DNA of 64,000 nucleotides from Clostridia bacterium. Lineage in GTDB: Bacteria; Bacillota; Clostridia; Lachnospirales; Anaerotignaceae. A program made the translations under genes and the position numbers. The notes beneath the pieces are model-generated. The model did no database searches. It saw only the letters and a list, made by a program, of their open reading frames with translations, and was not told where the DNA came from. Location: contig JALCQR010000007.1 in NCBI GenBank assembly GCA_022651385.1, forward strand, positions 62,001-126,000, read 5' to 3'. Positions within the stretch are counted from its first letter, which is position 1, and the number at the start of each line of letters is the position of its first letter. Positions 45,462 through 55,000 of this stretch are shown one piece after another.

Positions 45462-48400
45462 TTAATTATTTGAAAGTTTCTTATAGACTTTGTACGTACG
45501 CTCTGCGTGTTTCTGAGACTCATCAAACAACTTTTCCGCCCTGTCAGGAGATGAATTTTTAAGCTGTGAGTAACGAATTTCGCCGTCCAAAAAATCTATA
45601 TAAGACTGAGACGGTTCTTTAGAGTCAAGCTGGAATGGGGTTTCACCCTTTTCCTCAAGTCTTGGGTCGTATCTATACAAGTTCCAGTACCCACAGTCGA
45701 CAGCCTTTTTCTCCTCGTGTATGCTGGATGACATTCCGGATTTTATACCATGGCTAATACACGGAGCATACCCGATTATTATTGAAGGCCCGTTATAGCT
45801 TTCTGCTTCTACCATTGCACGTATTGTTTGATTTAAATCAGCTCCCATAGCAATTTGGGCTACATAAACATTGCCGTAGCTAATTGCCATAAGCCCGAGG
45901 TCTTTTTTGCGTACTTCTTTTCCGCTGTATGCAAATTTTGCAACTGCGCCAGTAGGAGTTGCTTTTGAAGCCTGTCCGCCAGTATTTGAATAAACTTCCG
46001 TATTCATTACGAATATATTGACGTCTTCTCCGGACGCAAGCACATGGTCCACACCGCCGTATCCTATATCGTATGCCCAGCCGTCGCCTCCGACCATCCA
46101 GACAGAACGTTTTTCCAAATAATCAGATAAGCTCCTTATTTGCATTAGAATATTGTTATTGCCGATTGCAGAATTTGTAAGTAATTTAGTTACATTATCC
46201 GAAACACTTTGAGTCAGCAAATTGTTATTACGTTTTTCAAGCCAATCATTAAATGCCATTTTAATATTTTCATCGACAGAGGTATCGTTAACAGCGTCAT
46301 TAATAAGCATTAAAAGACGTGCTCTGATTTGCATATATCCAAGATACATACCAAAACCATATTCCGCGTTGTCCTCATATAAAGAATTTGCCCAAGACGG
46401 TCCGTGTCCGGCTGCGTTTGTTGTATATGCTATAGATGGAGCGCTTGCACCCCAAATTGAAGAACAGCCTGTCGCATTAGCAATCATCATTCGTTCACCG
46501 AAAAGCTGTGTAAGAAGGCGTATATACGGTGTTTCGCCGCATCCCGGACATGCACCGCTAAATTCCATTAAAGGCCGTATAAACTGACTGCCTTTTACCG
46601 TAAATCTGTCTGTGTTCTTTTTTTCAGACAAAGTTATTGAAAATTCCCAGTTTTTGCTTTCAGATTCTATTTCCTGTGACGCCGGTTTCATAATAAGAGC
46701 TTTTTCTTTTGCCGGACATATGTCGGCACAGTTTCCACATCCTGTACAATCAAGAGGGCTGACCTGTACACGGAATTGATAGTTTTCCAAGCCCTTTCCA
46801 ATTGCTTTTTTGGTCTTGTAGCTTTCCGGCGCTTTGCTTTTTTCGTTTTCATCAAGAAGAAACATACGAATTGTGGCATGGGGGCAAACATATGCACATC
46901 GGCCGCATTGTATACATTTATCTATTTGCCACTGTGGTACAGCAGGAGCTATTCCCCGCTTTTCATAAGCAGTTGTACCTAAAGGAAAGGCTCCGTCTTC
47001 CATTTTGCTAAAGGCACTGACTGGAAGTTTATCCCCTTCATTTCTTGCCATAACTCTTTGAATTTTACTTATAAATTCAGGTACGTTTTCTTCATGTTCA
47101 CTTTCTTCTTTTGCCTGTGTCCAATCCTGAGGCACTGTAACTTGTGAAAAAGCATTCATACCTCTATCAACGGCTTTGAAATTCATTTCCTCGATATTTT
47201 TTCCTTTACGGCCATATGATTTATGAATAGACTCTTTTAATAAACGTATAGCATCCTGTTCAGGTATAATTTTTGCCAATTTAAAAAATACCGATTGCAT
47301 AATCATGTTAATTCTATTTCCAAGTCCAATATCCGAAGCTATTTTCTCGGCATCAATTATATAAAACCTAATTTTATTTAAAGCAATAAACTTTTTAATC
47401 TTTGCCGGAAGATATTCCCCTATTGTTTCTGAAGGATAATCACAGTTTAATACAAATATACCGCCTGGCTTTAGAGCCTTAGTTATATCGTAGTGATTCA
47501 GAAATGATTTATTATGACAGGCAACGTAATCTGCCTTATATACTAAATAATTGGAACGAATAGGATTTTTTCCGAAGCGCAGATGTGAAACAGTTGTACC
47601 GCCGGATTTTTTGCTGTCATATGAGAAATAAGCCTGTACATGAAAATCAGTATTGTCTCCGATAATTTTGCATGCCGACTTGTTTGCGCCTACTGTTCCG
47701 TCGGAGCCAAGCCCCCAAAACTGACAGCTGATTGTACCGTCATCAACTGGACTATAGGATGTGTCTTCTTCAAGAGACGTATATGTCACATCGTCAGTTA
47801 TACCTATTGTAAAATTGTTTTTAGGCTCATGCTTTTGCATATTTTCATATACAGCAAGTATCTGTGACGGAGTAGTATCTTTTGAACCTAAGCCATATCT
47901 TCCGCCCACAATCACAGGCTGTTTTTCCATTCCCAAAAACATTTTACATACATCAAGGTAAAGAGGCTCTCCCGGAGCTCCGGGTTCTTTAGTTCTGTCC
48001 AAAACAGAAATTTTCTTAACCGATGTCGGTAAAACATTAAAAAAGTATTTTTCTGAAAACGGACGGTAAAGCCGAACCTGGATTAATCCCACTTTTTCAT
48101 CTTTTTTCAAAAGATAGTCAATAGTCTCTTTTATTGTATCGCAAACCGAGCCTATTGCTATAATTACGTTTTCAGCCTCGGGATGTCCGTAAAAATCAAA
48201 TGGTCGATATGAACGCCCTGTTATTTTGCCAAGTTTTTGCATGTAATCCGCAAAAATATCCGGAGCATGGTTAAAAAATGGGTTCTGTACTTCACGGCCC
48301 TGAAAATAAATATCGGGATTTTGTGCTGTACCCCTTGCAACCGGATGTACCGGATTTAACGCCTTTTTTCTAAATTCGTCTATTGCTTTCCAGTCAACTA

Positions 48401-48977
48401 AACCAGTAATATCTTTTGTTTCAATTTCTTCAATATCTCGGTATTCATGAGACGTTCTAAAACCGTCAAAAAAATGAATTACAGGCAAGCGTGAGGAAAT
48501 TGCCGCTAAATGGGCAATCACACCTAAGTCCATCGCTTCCTGTGCATTTGACGAAGCCAGCATTGATACACCTGTCTGTCTGCATGCCATTACATCCTGA
48601 TGATCTCCGAAAATGGAAAGAGCATGCGTTGCCAATGCTCTTGATGAAACATGCAGCACTCCGGGAAGCAGTTCACCTACCATTTTATACAAATCCGGTA
48701 TCATAAGCAGTAATCCCTGTGAAGCCGTAAAAGTTGTGGTAAGCGCTCCTGCAGCTAATGATCCGTGCATTGCACCGGCGGCCCCGCCTTCGGACTGCAG
48801 TTCAAATACTTTTACTTCCTGTCCAAAAATATTTTTTCTTCCTTTTGATGACCATTCATCTGTAATCTCAGCCATTGGCGATGACGGTGTTATAGGATAA
48901 ATGGTTGCAACTTCCGTAAATGGATAAGCAGCATTGGCAGCTGCTTGATTTCCGTCAACAGTAATTTTTTTGCCCAA
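45462..48977 (-). CDS. nifJ: pyruvate:ferredoxin (flavodoxin) oxidoreductase
   Basis: This 1171-residue single-chain PFOR oxidises pyruvate to acetyl-CoA, CO2 and reduced ferredoxin in fermentation. All domains are present: the N-terminal pyrimidine domain (DGNQAAANAAYPFTEVATIYPITPSSPMAE), the CoA-binding and gamma-like domains, and a two-cluster ferredoxin domain (CIQCGRCAYVCP near 695, CTGCGNCADICP near 744). The TPP domain follows with CPGCGETPY and GDGWAYDIGYGG near 967. The ATG has AGGGAAAG upstream. It marks the organism as a strict fermentative anaerobe. No regulator is adjacent. Confidence 0.98.
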   Translation of the reverse strand: MGKKITVDGNQAAANAAYPFTEVATIYPITPSSPMAEITDEWSSKGRKNIFGQEVKVFELQSEGGAAGAMHGSLAAGALTTTFTASQGLLLMIPDLYKMVGELLPGVLHVSSRALATHALSIFGDHQDVMACRQTGVSMLASSNAQEAMDLGVIAHLAAISSRLPVIHFFDGFRTSHEYRDIEEIETKDITGLVDWKAIDEFRKKALNPVHPVARGTAQNPDIYFQGREVQNPFFNHAPDIFADYMQKLGKITGRSYRPFDFYGHPEAENVIIAIGSVCDTIKETIDYLLKKDEKVGLIQVRLYRPFSEKYFFNVLPTSVKKISVLDRTKEPGAPGEPLYLDVCKMFLGMEKQPVIVGGRYGLGSKDTTPSQILAVYENMQKHEPKNNFTIGITDDVTYTSLEEDTSYSPVDDGTISCQFWGLGSDGTVGANKSACKIIGDNTDFHVQAYFSYDSKKSGGTTVSHLRFGKNPIRSNYLVYKADYVACHNKSFLNHYDITKALKPGGIFVLNCDYPSETIGEYLPAKIKKFIALNKIRFYIIDAEKIASDIGLGNRINMIMQSVFFKLAKIIPEQDAIRLLKESIHKSYGRKGKNIEEMNFKAVDRGMNAFSQVTVPQDWTQAKEESEHEENVPEFISKIQRVMARNEGDKLPVSAFSKMEDGAFPLGTTAYEKRGIAPAVPQWQIDKCIQCGRCAYVCPHATIRMFLLDENEKSKAPESYKTKKAIGKGLENYQFRVQVSPLDCTGCGNCADICPAKEKALIMKPASQEIESESKNWEFSITLSEKKNTDRFTVKGSQFIRPLMEFSGACPGCGETPYIRLLTQLFGERMMIANATGCSSIWGASAPSIAYTTNAAGHGPSWANSLYEDNAEYGFGMYLGYMQIRARLLMLINDAVNDTSVDENIKMAFNDWLEKRNNNLLTQSVSDNVTKLLTNSAIGNNNILMQIRSLSDYLEKRSVWMVGGDGWAYDIGYGGVDHVLASGEDVNIFVMNTEVYSNTGGQASKATPTGAVAKFAYSGKEVRKKDLGLMAISYGNVYVAQIAMGADLNQTIRAMVEAESYNGPSIIIGYAPCISHGIKSGMSSSIHEEKKAVDCGYWNLYRYDPRLEEKGETPFQLDSKEPSQSYIDFLDGEIRYSQLKNSSPDRAEKLFDESQKHAERTYKVYKKLSNN

Positions 48978-49282
48978 TACTTTCCCTCCCAGCCTATGCT
49001 TGTATGCATATTATTTATATTTTTAATATTATTTTTGGCAATTGGAATTTTTATAAGCCAATAAGTTAAAAATGGCTAATTTAAATTTATTTTCCAATAA
49101 TACAATACCTGTACATTATGTTTTCTCGCTTTTACAATTTTATGCGAATATATCTACAAATTTATTTTTCTTTTATTTCTCTGCAAAATAAAAAAGGAAT
49201 ATGCATTCCCTTTTAAGAAAAACGTATTCCTCTATTTAATATTTCAAGTCATAATCCGGATTTTTTTCTGCGTCAATAAATA

Positions 49283-49525
49283 TCAGTGAAAACTTTTACA
49301 TTCTTGATTTTCCTGCATAATAATTTTTATAAACTTTAACATTAGATATACATAACTTAATGCGAAAACAATGCCTGCAATTATAAAAGACCTTTTTTTA
49401 TTGTGTTTGGGTATTGACAATCCCAGCAAAATACCCAGTGCGCACAGGCAAACTTTTACAAGTGCCATGTCCTTCCAATTGCATCTTCTGACATAAATAG
49501 TAGCAAAATTAAATAAATCTTTCAT
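49283..49525 (-). CDS. small two-helix membrane protein
   Basis: This 80-residue protein from the ATG at 49525 (AAGGAGGGTG precedes it) has two hydrophobic helices (about 19-36 and 43-65) and a Cys-containing tail. The opening FNFATIYVRRCNWKDMALVKVCLCALGILLG matches a small clostridial protein often labelled phosphate ABC transporter permease. I see no transporter features and no pst genes nearby, so I treat it as an uncharacterised membrane protein. Confidence 0.65.
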   Translation of the reverse strand: MKDLFNFATIYVRRCNWKDMALVKVCLCALGILLGLSIPKHNKKRSFIIAGIVFALSYVYLMLKFIKIIMQENQECKSFH

Positions 49526-49754
49526 TGTTTCACCCTCCTTATCAAAAACCATCTCTTTGCATATAGACTAATTTTTTCTTAGTTAGTTTTATATACTTTT
49601 GATTAATTTATACCTTATTAATATCAAGTATTAAGGCAAACTGTTTTTAATTAAAAAGACAAGTACTGTATGTAAAACTATGAGTGCCTGCGGCACAAAT
49701 GCCCTGAAACTCACTGTTTTCCCTGACAGAAACAAGCTGTAATTTATATTATTA

Positions 49755-51434
49755 TTATTTTTCTTTTTTACTGTTATGTACAAAAGCCCTTATGTAATCC
49801 TTTATGCCCAATGGGTTTTGTATCCTTACAATAGCATAAGCCATTGCCGGATTAAAAATAGGCGGATAATAAACATAGTAATTCGGCTCCCAATAAGTTG
49901 GGTTATATTTTAATTTAGTTTGATACAGAGCTTTAAAACCATAAACACTGTTCATTTTTTCATAAATGGTATTTAAAAGCTTTGCAGTAACTTCAGGTTC
50001 TTTTTCAAGCCGAGAAAGAGGTGCCACAGCCAAGCTGCCCCATTCAATTCCTTCTTCTTTAAATTTCATCATAGCATCATAAAGTATTTTCTCCATTACT
50101 CCTCTTGTTGCGTTTAGCCTTCGTCTTGTTACATCTGCCATGTATCCGTTCATTCCGGCAAACGGTACAAAAACCATAAAGCCTTCGATTTTGTTTTCAG
50201 TATTTAAAGCATAAAAATATCTTTTATCCATTGGATTTTCAAATCCTATACTGCCTAAAGAAAATACCAATTCTCCGCTTTTTTTCATTGTGAACCATTC
50301 CTGTGATACTTCTTCAATCTCATTTTCCAATGCCAAATTCCTATTTTTGCGAGGATCATATTCTTTAACAGTAATTCCGGCTTTTGTAGCATGATTAATG
50401 TTAAGTCTTACTTTAGCTGCTTTGCCTCCGGCAATGGAATACTCAGGCAAATAAAGTCTTGGTTCTTCACCGCATTTTACACATCCAAGGCCAAGTTTTT
50501 CATACTGTTTTAAAAACATGCTGGTGGTATTTATAAATATCAGACTGTAAGCGTTTTCTTTGCAGTAATCTATAATTTCAGTTAAAAATGTCATAAAATC
50601 CTCTTTGGCGCAAATTGGATCTCCCAACACTACAACTATGTCTTTTATTATGCCATATGCAATCATGCCTTCTACTGATTTGCTGAAAAAATAACTTTTA
50701 TCTTTTTCAAGTGCTAAGTAAGAACCCCAATTTTGTCCATATTTTTTTACTATTTTGCGTGCTTTTTCAGTTTCTCCGTTCATACGTGTTTTTTTGTTTA
50801 TATATGGAGTCAGCAAAAAAATCAACCCGGTCAGTATGCAAATCCAGCTAAACCAAAAAATAAAACTGTGATAAACAGAATTGTATGTATATATAACTGG
50901 CGTCAGATTATTTAAGTCAAAAATTATGTCAACCGTTTCTTTAATACATACTGAAAATGAAGCCATACCCCTTTCTTTAAGATGAGCCAAAACTGCGTTA
51001 AAAAATACAAATGCAGCATAAACAAGAAATATTCGCACTCCTTTTTTGAGAGAATACTTGTCCATTTTTCTGCAATAATAATTTTTTGACAATAACAAAA
51101 GAAAATAACAAAACACCTCTAAAAGAAACAATGGATTAAATATTTTTTCATGCTGGATAATCAAAAACTGAAATATTCTTAAAGATAGTGCTACCATAAC
51201 AATTGACCATGCGGCACTGACCCTTTTATATAACTTCCATGAAACAAGCAAAATAATAAAACCGAGAAATCTTCTTATTGCGTGGTGCATCTCGAAATAA
51301 TGCATTAAGTTCATATCTCGGCTATAGTGAAATATAAAAAGCGGCGAAATTATATTAATAATTGCTAATATAAGTAAACAAATAACTGCAATTTTGTTTA
51401 TTATTCCAATTAATTCTGATAAATTTTTTTTCAT
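49755..51434 (-). CDS. DUF2156 (MprF-type C-terminal domain) membrane protein
   Basis: This 559-residue protein has six or so N-terminal membrane helices (about 10-215). A cytoplasmic DUF2156 domain follows (about 235-550), resembling the lysyl-phosphatidylglycerol synthase catalytic domain (dual GNAT fold). Matching segments are YGIIKDIVVVLGDPICAKEDF, EGFMVFVPFAGMNGYMADVTRRR and EWGSLAVAPLSRL. It is shorter than MprF and lacks the full flippase region. It probably aminoacylates a lipid or similar acceptor, but tRNA use is not proven from sequence. It is transcribed alone. Confidence 0.82.
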   Translation of the reverse strand: MKKNLSELIGIINKIAVICLLILAIINIISPLFIFHYSRDMNLMHYFEMHHAIRRFLGFIILLVSWKLYKRVSAAWSIVMVALSLRIFQFLIIQHEKIFNPLFLLEVFCYFLLLLSKNYYCRKMDKYSLKKGVRIFLVYAAFVFFNAVLAHLKERGMASFSVCIKETVDIIFDLNNLTPVIYTYNSVYHSFIFWFSWICILTGLIFLLTPYINKKTRMNGETEKARKIVKKYGQNWGSYLALEKDKSYFFSKSVEGMIAYGIIKDIVVVLGDPICAKEDFMTFLTEIIDYCKENAYSLIFINTTSMFLKQYEKLGLGCVKCGEEPRLYLPEYSIAGGKAAKVRLNINHATKAGITVKEYDPRKNRNLALENEIEEVSQEWFTMKKSGELVFSLGSIGFENPMDKRYFYALNTENKIEGFMVFVPFAGMNGYMADVTRRRLNATRGVMEKILYDAMMKFKEEGIEWGSLAVAPLSRLEKEPEVTAKLLNTIYEKMNSVYGFKALYQTKLKYNPTYWEPNYYVYYPPIFNPAMAYAIVRIQNPLGIKDYIRAFVHNSKKEK

Positions 51435-51508
51435 TAAAGAGCCCTCAAAAGTATATAATTATTTTATCAATGTTAAAACAACAATTTATTAAAATCATAG
51501 CAAGTAAA

Positions 51509-51906
51509 CTATTGAGGAAGTTCTTGGTCCAACAAATGAAAAAAGGTTAAAATTTTATTATAGTCATTTTTGCTTCCATATAAATTACTGCTAAAAGTCA
51601 TTTTGTTTTTAAAACTGCTCAGGGCAATTTGAAAATGCGGACGATATTTTATTGAACCGCACATAAATGCATCTATAATAGGTGAGCCATCAAAAACAAG
51701 TTTTTTTGAATCCAAAATTCCAGTATTAGTCATGCATATATAAGGATTTTTAAGTCTCTTTTTTACAATCATGTAACTTTTATTGCTGTTAAACATCCTA
51801 TTTATAAATTCCAGCTTTAAAAATACATTCATACCCATTAGCTTTGATTTTTTTGTATTCATCTCATTACTAACTTTTGTTAAAGTTTCTTTAAAGCTTT
51901 CTTATA
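51509..51906 (-). pseudogene. C-terminal fragment of a condensation/acetyltransferase-like protein
   Basis: The open 117-residue stretch (51509-51862) looks like only the C-terminal end of a condensation-domain or alcohol-acetyltransferase-like protein: KNPYICMTNTGILDSKKLVF, AFMCGSIKYRPHFQIALSSF and a final HLLDQELP. Reading upstream in the same frame, homologous-looking sequence ESFKETLTKVSNEM continues to an in-frame TAA at 51902-51904. No N-terminal domain with the HHxxxDG motif is found. It is therefore a decayed remnant. A C-terminal mini-protein would need a start at 51862, which has a poor ribosome site. Confidence 0.6.
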
Positions 51907-52036
51907 TTTTTAATCCCCCGTTTTCCCTTAATTTAACCATTTTTCTTTCACCGTCAAATTGTTTCATAATTTCACCATTATTTGATAATATCATCGTTAC
52001 TTATAGCGCACTAAATGAGACAATCGCTTTGTTTAT

Positions 52037-52690
52037 TTATAATATTTTCAACAGTTCATCAAGAGTATAAATTTCCTGATATGGCATATGCTTTTTCATC
52101 CCGGATTTATGGTCTCTGTTCAACCATATTTTTTTCCATCCAATTTTAGAACATGGAACAATGTCCCACCAATACCCTTTGGCAATATGGCAATGTTCCT
52201 TTTCTTTCAAGTTCAATTCTTTTTCGGCATACTCAAAAAATGCAAGTTGCGGCTTATACACATGTGTGTCTTGGGCCAAAATAACTTTATCAAAAATATT
52301 GTCAAGCGCTTTCAAGTTATACTGCATAATAGAATATCCTGAATTTGACATTAATGCCAGTTGATATCCATTTTCTTTTAATGTGTGTAAAGCCTCAAGA
52401 ACATCAGGAAATGGTTCGATATTTTCATGGACCGACAAAATTTGCTCGTAGTTTTTGTGAAATACATCACATACCATCTCCAAATCGCAGTATTCCAATG
52501 CTTGATAAATTACCTCATTATATGGAATATAATCTTCAATGGACATTAGCCTATCTTCATAATTTGTAAAAATATTCCTTGCAGTTTTTCCGTCAAACCC
52601 ATGTTTTTCTGCAATAACTTCAACAGCATTGTAAATCGGTGATGTGTCAATCAATGTTCCATAACAATCAAAAGTTAATATTTTTTCCAT
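52037..52690 (-). CDS. HAD family hydrolase
   Basis: This 217-residue haloacid dehalogenase-superfamily phosphatase-like protein has motif I DCYGTLIDT (residues 7-15) and motif II MSNSG (about 119). The Lys of motif III is in YKPQLAFF, and the final acidic region is near KGYWWDIVPC. Here the usual motif IV DD pair appears as D only, close to 2-haloacid dehalogenase-like members. The substrate is unknown. AGGAGAT precedes the ATG. It is transcribed alone. Confidence 0.85.
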   Translation of the reverse strand: MEKILTFDCYGTLIDTSPIYNAVEVIAEKHGFDGKTARNIFTNYEDRLMSIEDYIPYNEVIYQALEYCDLEMVCDVFHKNYEQILSVHENIEPFPDVLEALHTLKENGYQLALMSNSGYSIMQYNLKALDNIFDKVILAQDTHVYKPQLAFFEYAEKELNLKEKEHCHIAKGYWWDIVPCSKIGWKKIWLNRDHKSGMKKHMPYQEIYTLDELLKIL

Positions 52691-53013
52691 CTCATAATCT
52701 CCTTTATTTTTGCCTCGTGATATATGTTCTTTTCTGGTGCTTTGTACAGGTCATTAAATTTAATAAGCACACTATTAAACATGAACAATATGTAAAATCA
52801 TTCTATTCGACATCAGCAAATAACTGGATAACTTCAGCAGATTAAGTCATTGTACACGAAACAAATTTAAAGTTATGTAATAGTTACTTAAAACATCATT
52901 TTAAATGTTTTCTTATATGTATTATACAGAAAGTTTTTTGTATGTCAATATGTCTTGAACTCTTAGGAATAAGCAAATATCAAAATTAATATCTGCCATC
53001 TTTTGGGCAAAAG

Positions 53014-53065
53014 CATAACCTTCAAATTGATATATTTATATTGCATCAGTTTGAAGGTTTTATGC
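53014..53065. terminator. hairpin in an otherwise empty intergenic gap
   Basis: GCATAACCTTCAAA (53014-53027) pairs with TTTGAAGGTTTTATGC (about 53050-53065) with a small asymmetry. Between 52691 and 53138 I see no gene. This hairpin is downstream of the DUF1893 gene on the minus strand and probably ends its transcript. Confidence 0.5.
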
Positions 53066-53138
53066 AAAATTTTTATGTACTTTTTAAAATCTCTGCAAAT
53101 TGCTTTAGTAGAACAAACTATTAATTATTACAATCAGG

Positions 53139-53606
53139 TTAATTAGTAGTATTAGGATTCCATTCACAAACATTGTGGGGTTCGTCGTTATTTTTAAATC
53201 TTTCTTTAAGGAAGTTCCATTGTTCTTCCTGTTTATCATGTTCAGATAAAAATTTTTCAATAGGGCAAACTTTGTTTTCATCCTTTGAAGATTTTACAAG
53301 AGGTATTAATTCTTTATAATCAAATTTTATACTGCTTTTTTTAAATAACTTTAAACCGCATTCGGACATCTTTACTGCATGACATTCTACAATGTTTAAT
53401 TTAGTAAGAATAATCCCTACAGCCATTCCTGCTTGGTTAGTGTATAAAATATACGGCTCATCTTCAGAGAAATTTCCTCGAAAATACTCCTTATACATTT
53501 CAGAAACAGGGCTTTTACTGCTTTTCCAAACAATATTATTGTTTTTGTCTGTTAAAATAGCCAATAATTCTTTTGATTCTACTTTAATTAAAAGTTTTGA
53601 ATCCAT
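53139..53606 (-). CDS. DUF1893 domain protein
   Basis: This 155-residue protein from the ATG at 53606 (AGGAG at 53615-53619 is correctly spaced for it, not for 53612) has an N-terminal DUF1893 domain. The domain relates to the cytidine-deaminase fold and includes the conserved ending DYKELIPLVKSSKDENKVCPIEKFL (about 95-120). A hydrophilic tail of about 35 residues follows. The zinc-binding deaminase triad is incomplete, as is usual for the family. Function is unknown. Confidence 0.75.
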   Translation of the reverse strand: MDSKLLIKVESKELLAILTDKNNNIVWKSSKSPVSEMYKEYFRGNFSEDEPYILYTNQAGMAVGIILTKLNIVECHAVKMSECGLKLFKKSSIKFDYKELIPLVKSSKDENKVCPIEKFLSEHDKQEEQWNFLKERFKNNDEPHNVCEWNPNTTN

Positions 53607-53693
53607 ATTCATCTCTCCTATTATTCCGCAGCAGCTGTCTTTTCTATTTCAATGACAGCATTTTCGGAAGCTTTGCAACTTGAATACAATAGC

Positions 53694-53758
53694 AATATGG
53701 ATGATTTTCAGTTAAATAAAATTAATATATTTCATTCTGAAAATCATCCATATTTTTT
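53694..53758. terminator. 18-bp stem after the malY gene
   Basis: AATATGGATGATTTTCAG (53694-53711) pairs perfectly with CTGAAAATCATCCATATT (53737-53754). The T-run is on the plus side. On the minus strand it would close the dcuC-malY transcript with a weak tail. Confidence 0.65.
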
Positions 53759-53772
53759 AAAAGATTAAGAAA

Positions 53773-54954
53773 TTATAAATTATCGACAGCCTTTTTAATT
53801 CTTTCAAGGCCTTCCATTACCATAGCTCTTGGGGTTGCAAAATTGAATCTCATAAAGCCAAAACCAGCTTCTTCGCCGAAAGTTGTACCATCGTTTAATA
53901 ATACTTTTGCTTTTTTAAACATAAAATCGCTCAATTCTTTCTGAGTATTAAATCCAAGGTCTCTGCAGTCAAGCCAAATCATAAATGTTGCTTCAGGTTC
54001 TATAGCGTGTATTTTAGGAATATTTTCGTTTATGTATTTTACAGCCTGATTTTTTGTTTCATTTAAGTAAGCAACACATTGGTTAGCATAATCTTCGCCA
54101 TGATTATAGCATTCCATGAGTGCGATATTTCCGAAAATATTTCTTCCCATGCCTTTATTGTATGTTTGCTGATTCATCATTCTTTGGTAAATTTCCTTAC
54201 TGTGTGTGAACCATGCAGCTGTTCTAAAACCAGCAACGTTAAATGTCTTAGCTGGGTTAATAAATGTTACGGAGTGATTTGCAAATTCTTCTGATATAGA
54301 GCAGAATGGAACAAATTCAAGACCGTCAAAAACTATATCCGCATGAATTTCGTCAACGCCAATCATAACATTATACTTTAAGCATAAGTTACCCATTTTT
54401 GTTAATTCTTCTTTTGTGAAAAGTCTTCCTGTTGGATTTTGAGGATTACAAATTAATAATATCTTGGCTTTTGAATCTTTTAACTTTTCTTCAAGGTCTT
54501 CAAAGTCAATTTCATATCTTCCATCTTTTAATGAAAGTTCATTATATACAAGCTGGCGTCCGTTATTCTTTACTAAAGCATGGAATGGAGGATATACTGG
54601 AGTCTGAAGTATAACCTTATCACCAACACTTGAAAATTCTTTTACAAACCAAATAATTGCTGGTATAACACATGGAGAATAATCTATATAATCAGGGTTC
54701 AAATCTGTATTATGCCTTACTTTATACCATCTTGCAATGCTTTTTTCAAACTCATTGCTGATATATGGGTACCCGAAGTGTCCTAATTCAGCCCTTTTTA
54801 TAACACCTTCTTTAACTTCTACAGGGCTTGGAAACTCTGTATCAGCAATCCAAAAAGGAAGTACATCTTCTGGGCAAAGCGATGGGTCAAACTTCTTTGC
54901 ATCTGTGCCTCTCCTATTAACACCTTTATCAAAGTCATAAATATGTATACTCAT
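53773..54954 (-). CDS. MalY/PatB family C-S lyase or aminotransferase
   Basis: This 393-residue PLP enzyme is of the MalY/PatB branch of aminotransferase fold I. Typical segments are LPFWIADTEFPSPVEV, LLICNPQNPTGRLFT, MIGVDEIHADIVFDG and the PLP Lys in FINPAKTFNVAGFRTA (about 235). Members cleave cystathionine or other cysteine conjugates to pyruvate, ammonia and thiols. It follows the DcuC-type transporter by 46 bases on the same strand, suggesting uptake and breakdown or exchange of related compounds. Confidence 0.92.
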   Translation of the reverse strand: MSIHIYDFDKGVNRRGTDAKKFDPSLCPEDVLPFWIADTEFPSPVEVKEGVIKRAELGHFGYPYISNEFEKSIARWYKVRHNTDLNPDYIDYSPCVIPAIIWFVKEFSSVGDKVILQTPVYPPFHALVKNNGRQLVYNELSLKDGRYEIDFEDLEEKLKDSKAKILLICNPQNPTGRLFTKEELTKMGNLCLKYNVMIGVDEIHADIVFDGLEFVPFCSISEEFANHSVTFINPAKTFNVAGFRTAAWFTHSKEIYQRMMNQQTYNKGMGRNIFGNIALMECYNHGEDYANQCVAYLNETKNQAVKYINENIPKIHAIEPEATFMIWLDCRDLGFNTQKELSDFMFKKAKVLLNDGTTFGEEAGFGFMRFNFATPRAMVMEGLERIKKAVDNL

Positions 54955-55000
54955 GGTTAAACTCTCCTATTCTTTTAAAAATTTTCTTTGTTACCTTGTA

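Noticed and set aside
49190-49235. Inverted repeat AGGAATA...TATTCCT between nifJ and the small membrane protein gene
   Set aside because: The stem is short, mismatched and offers several alternative pairings. It was not strong enough to call a terminator.
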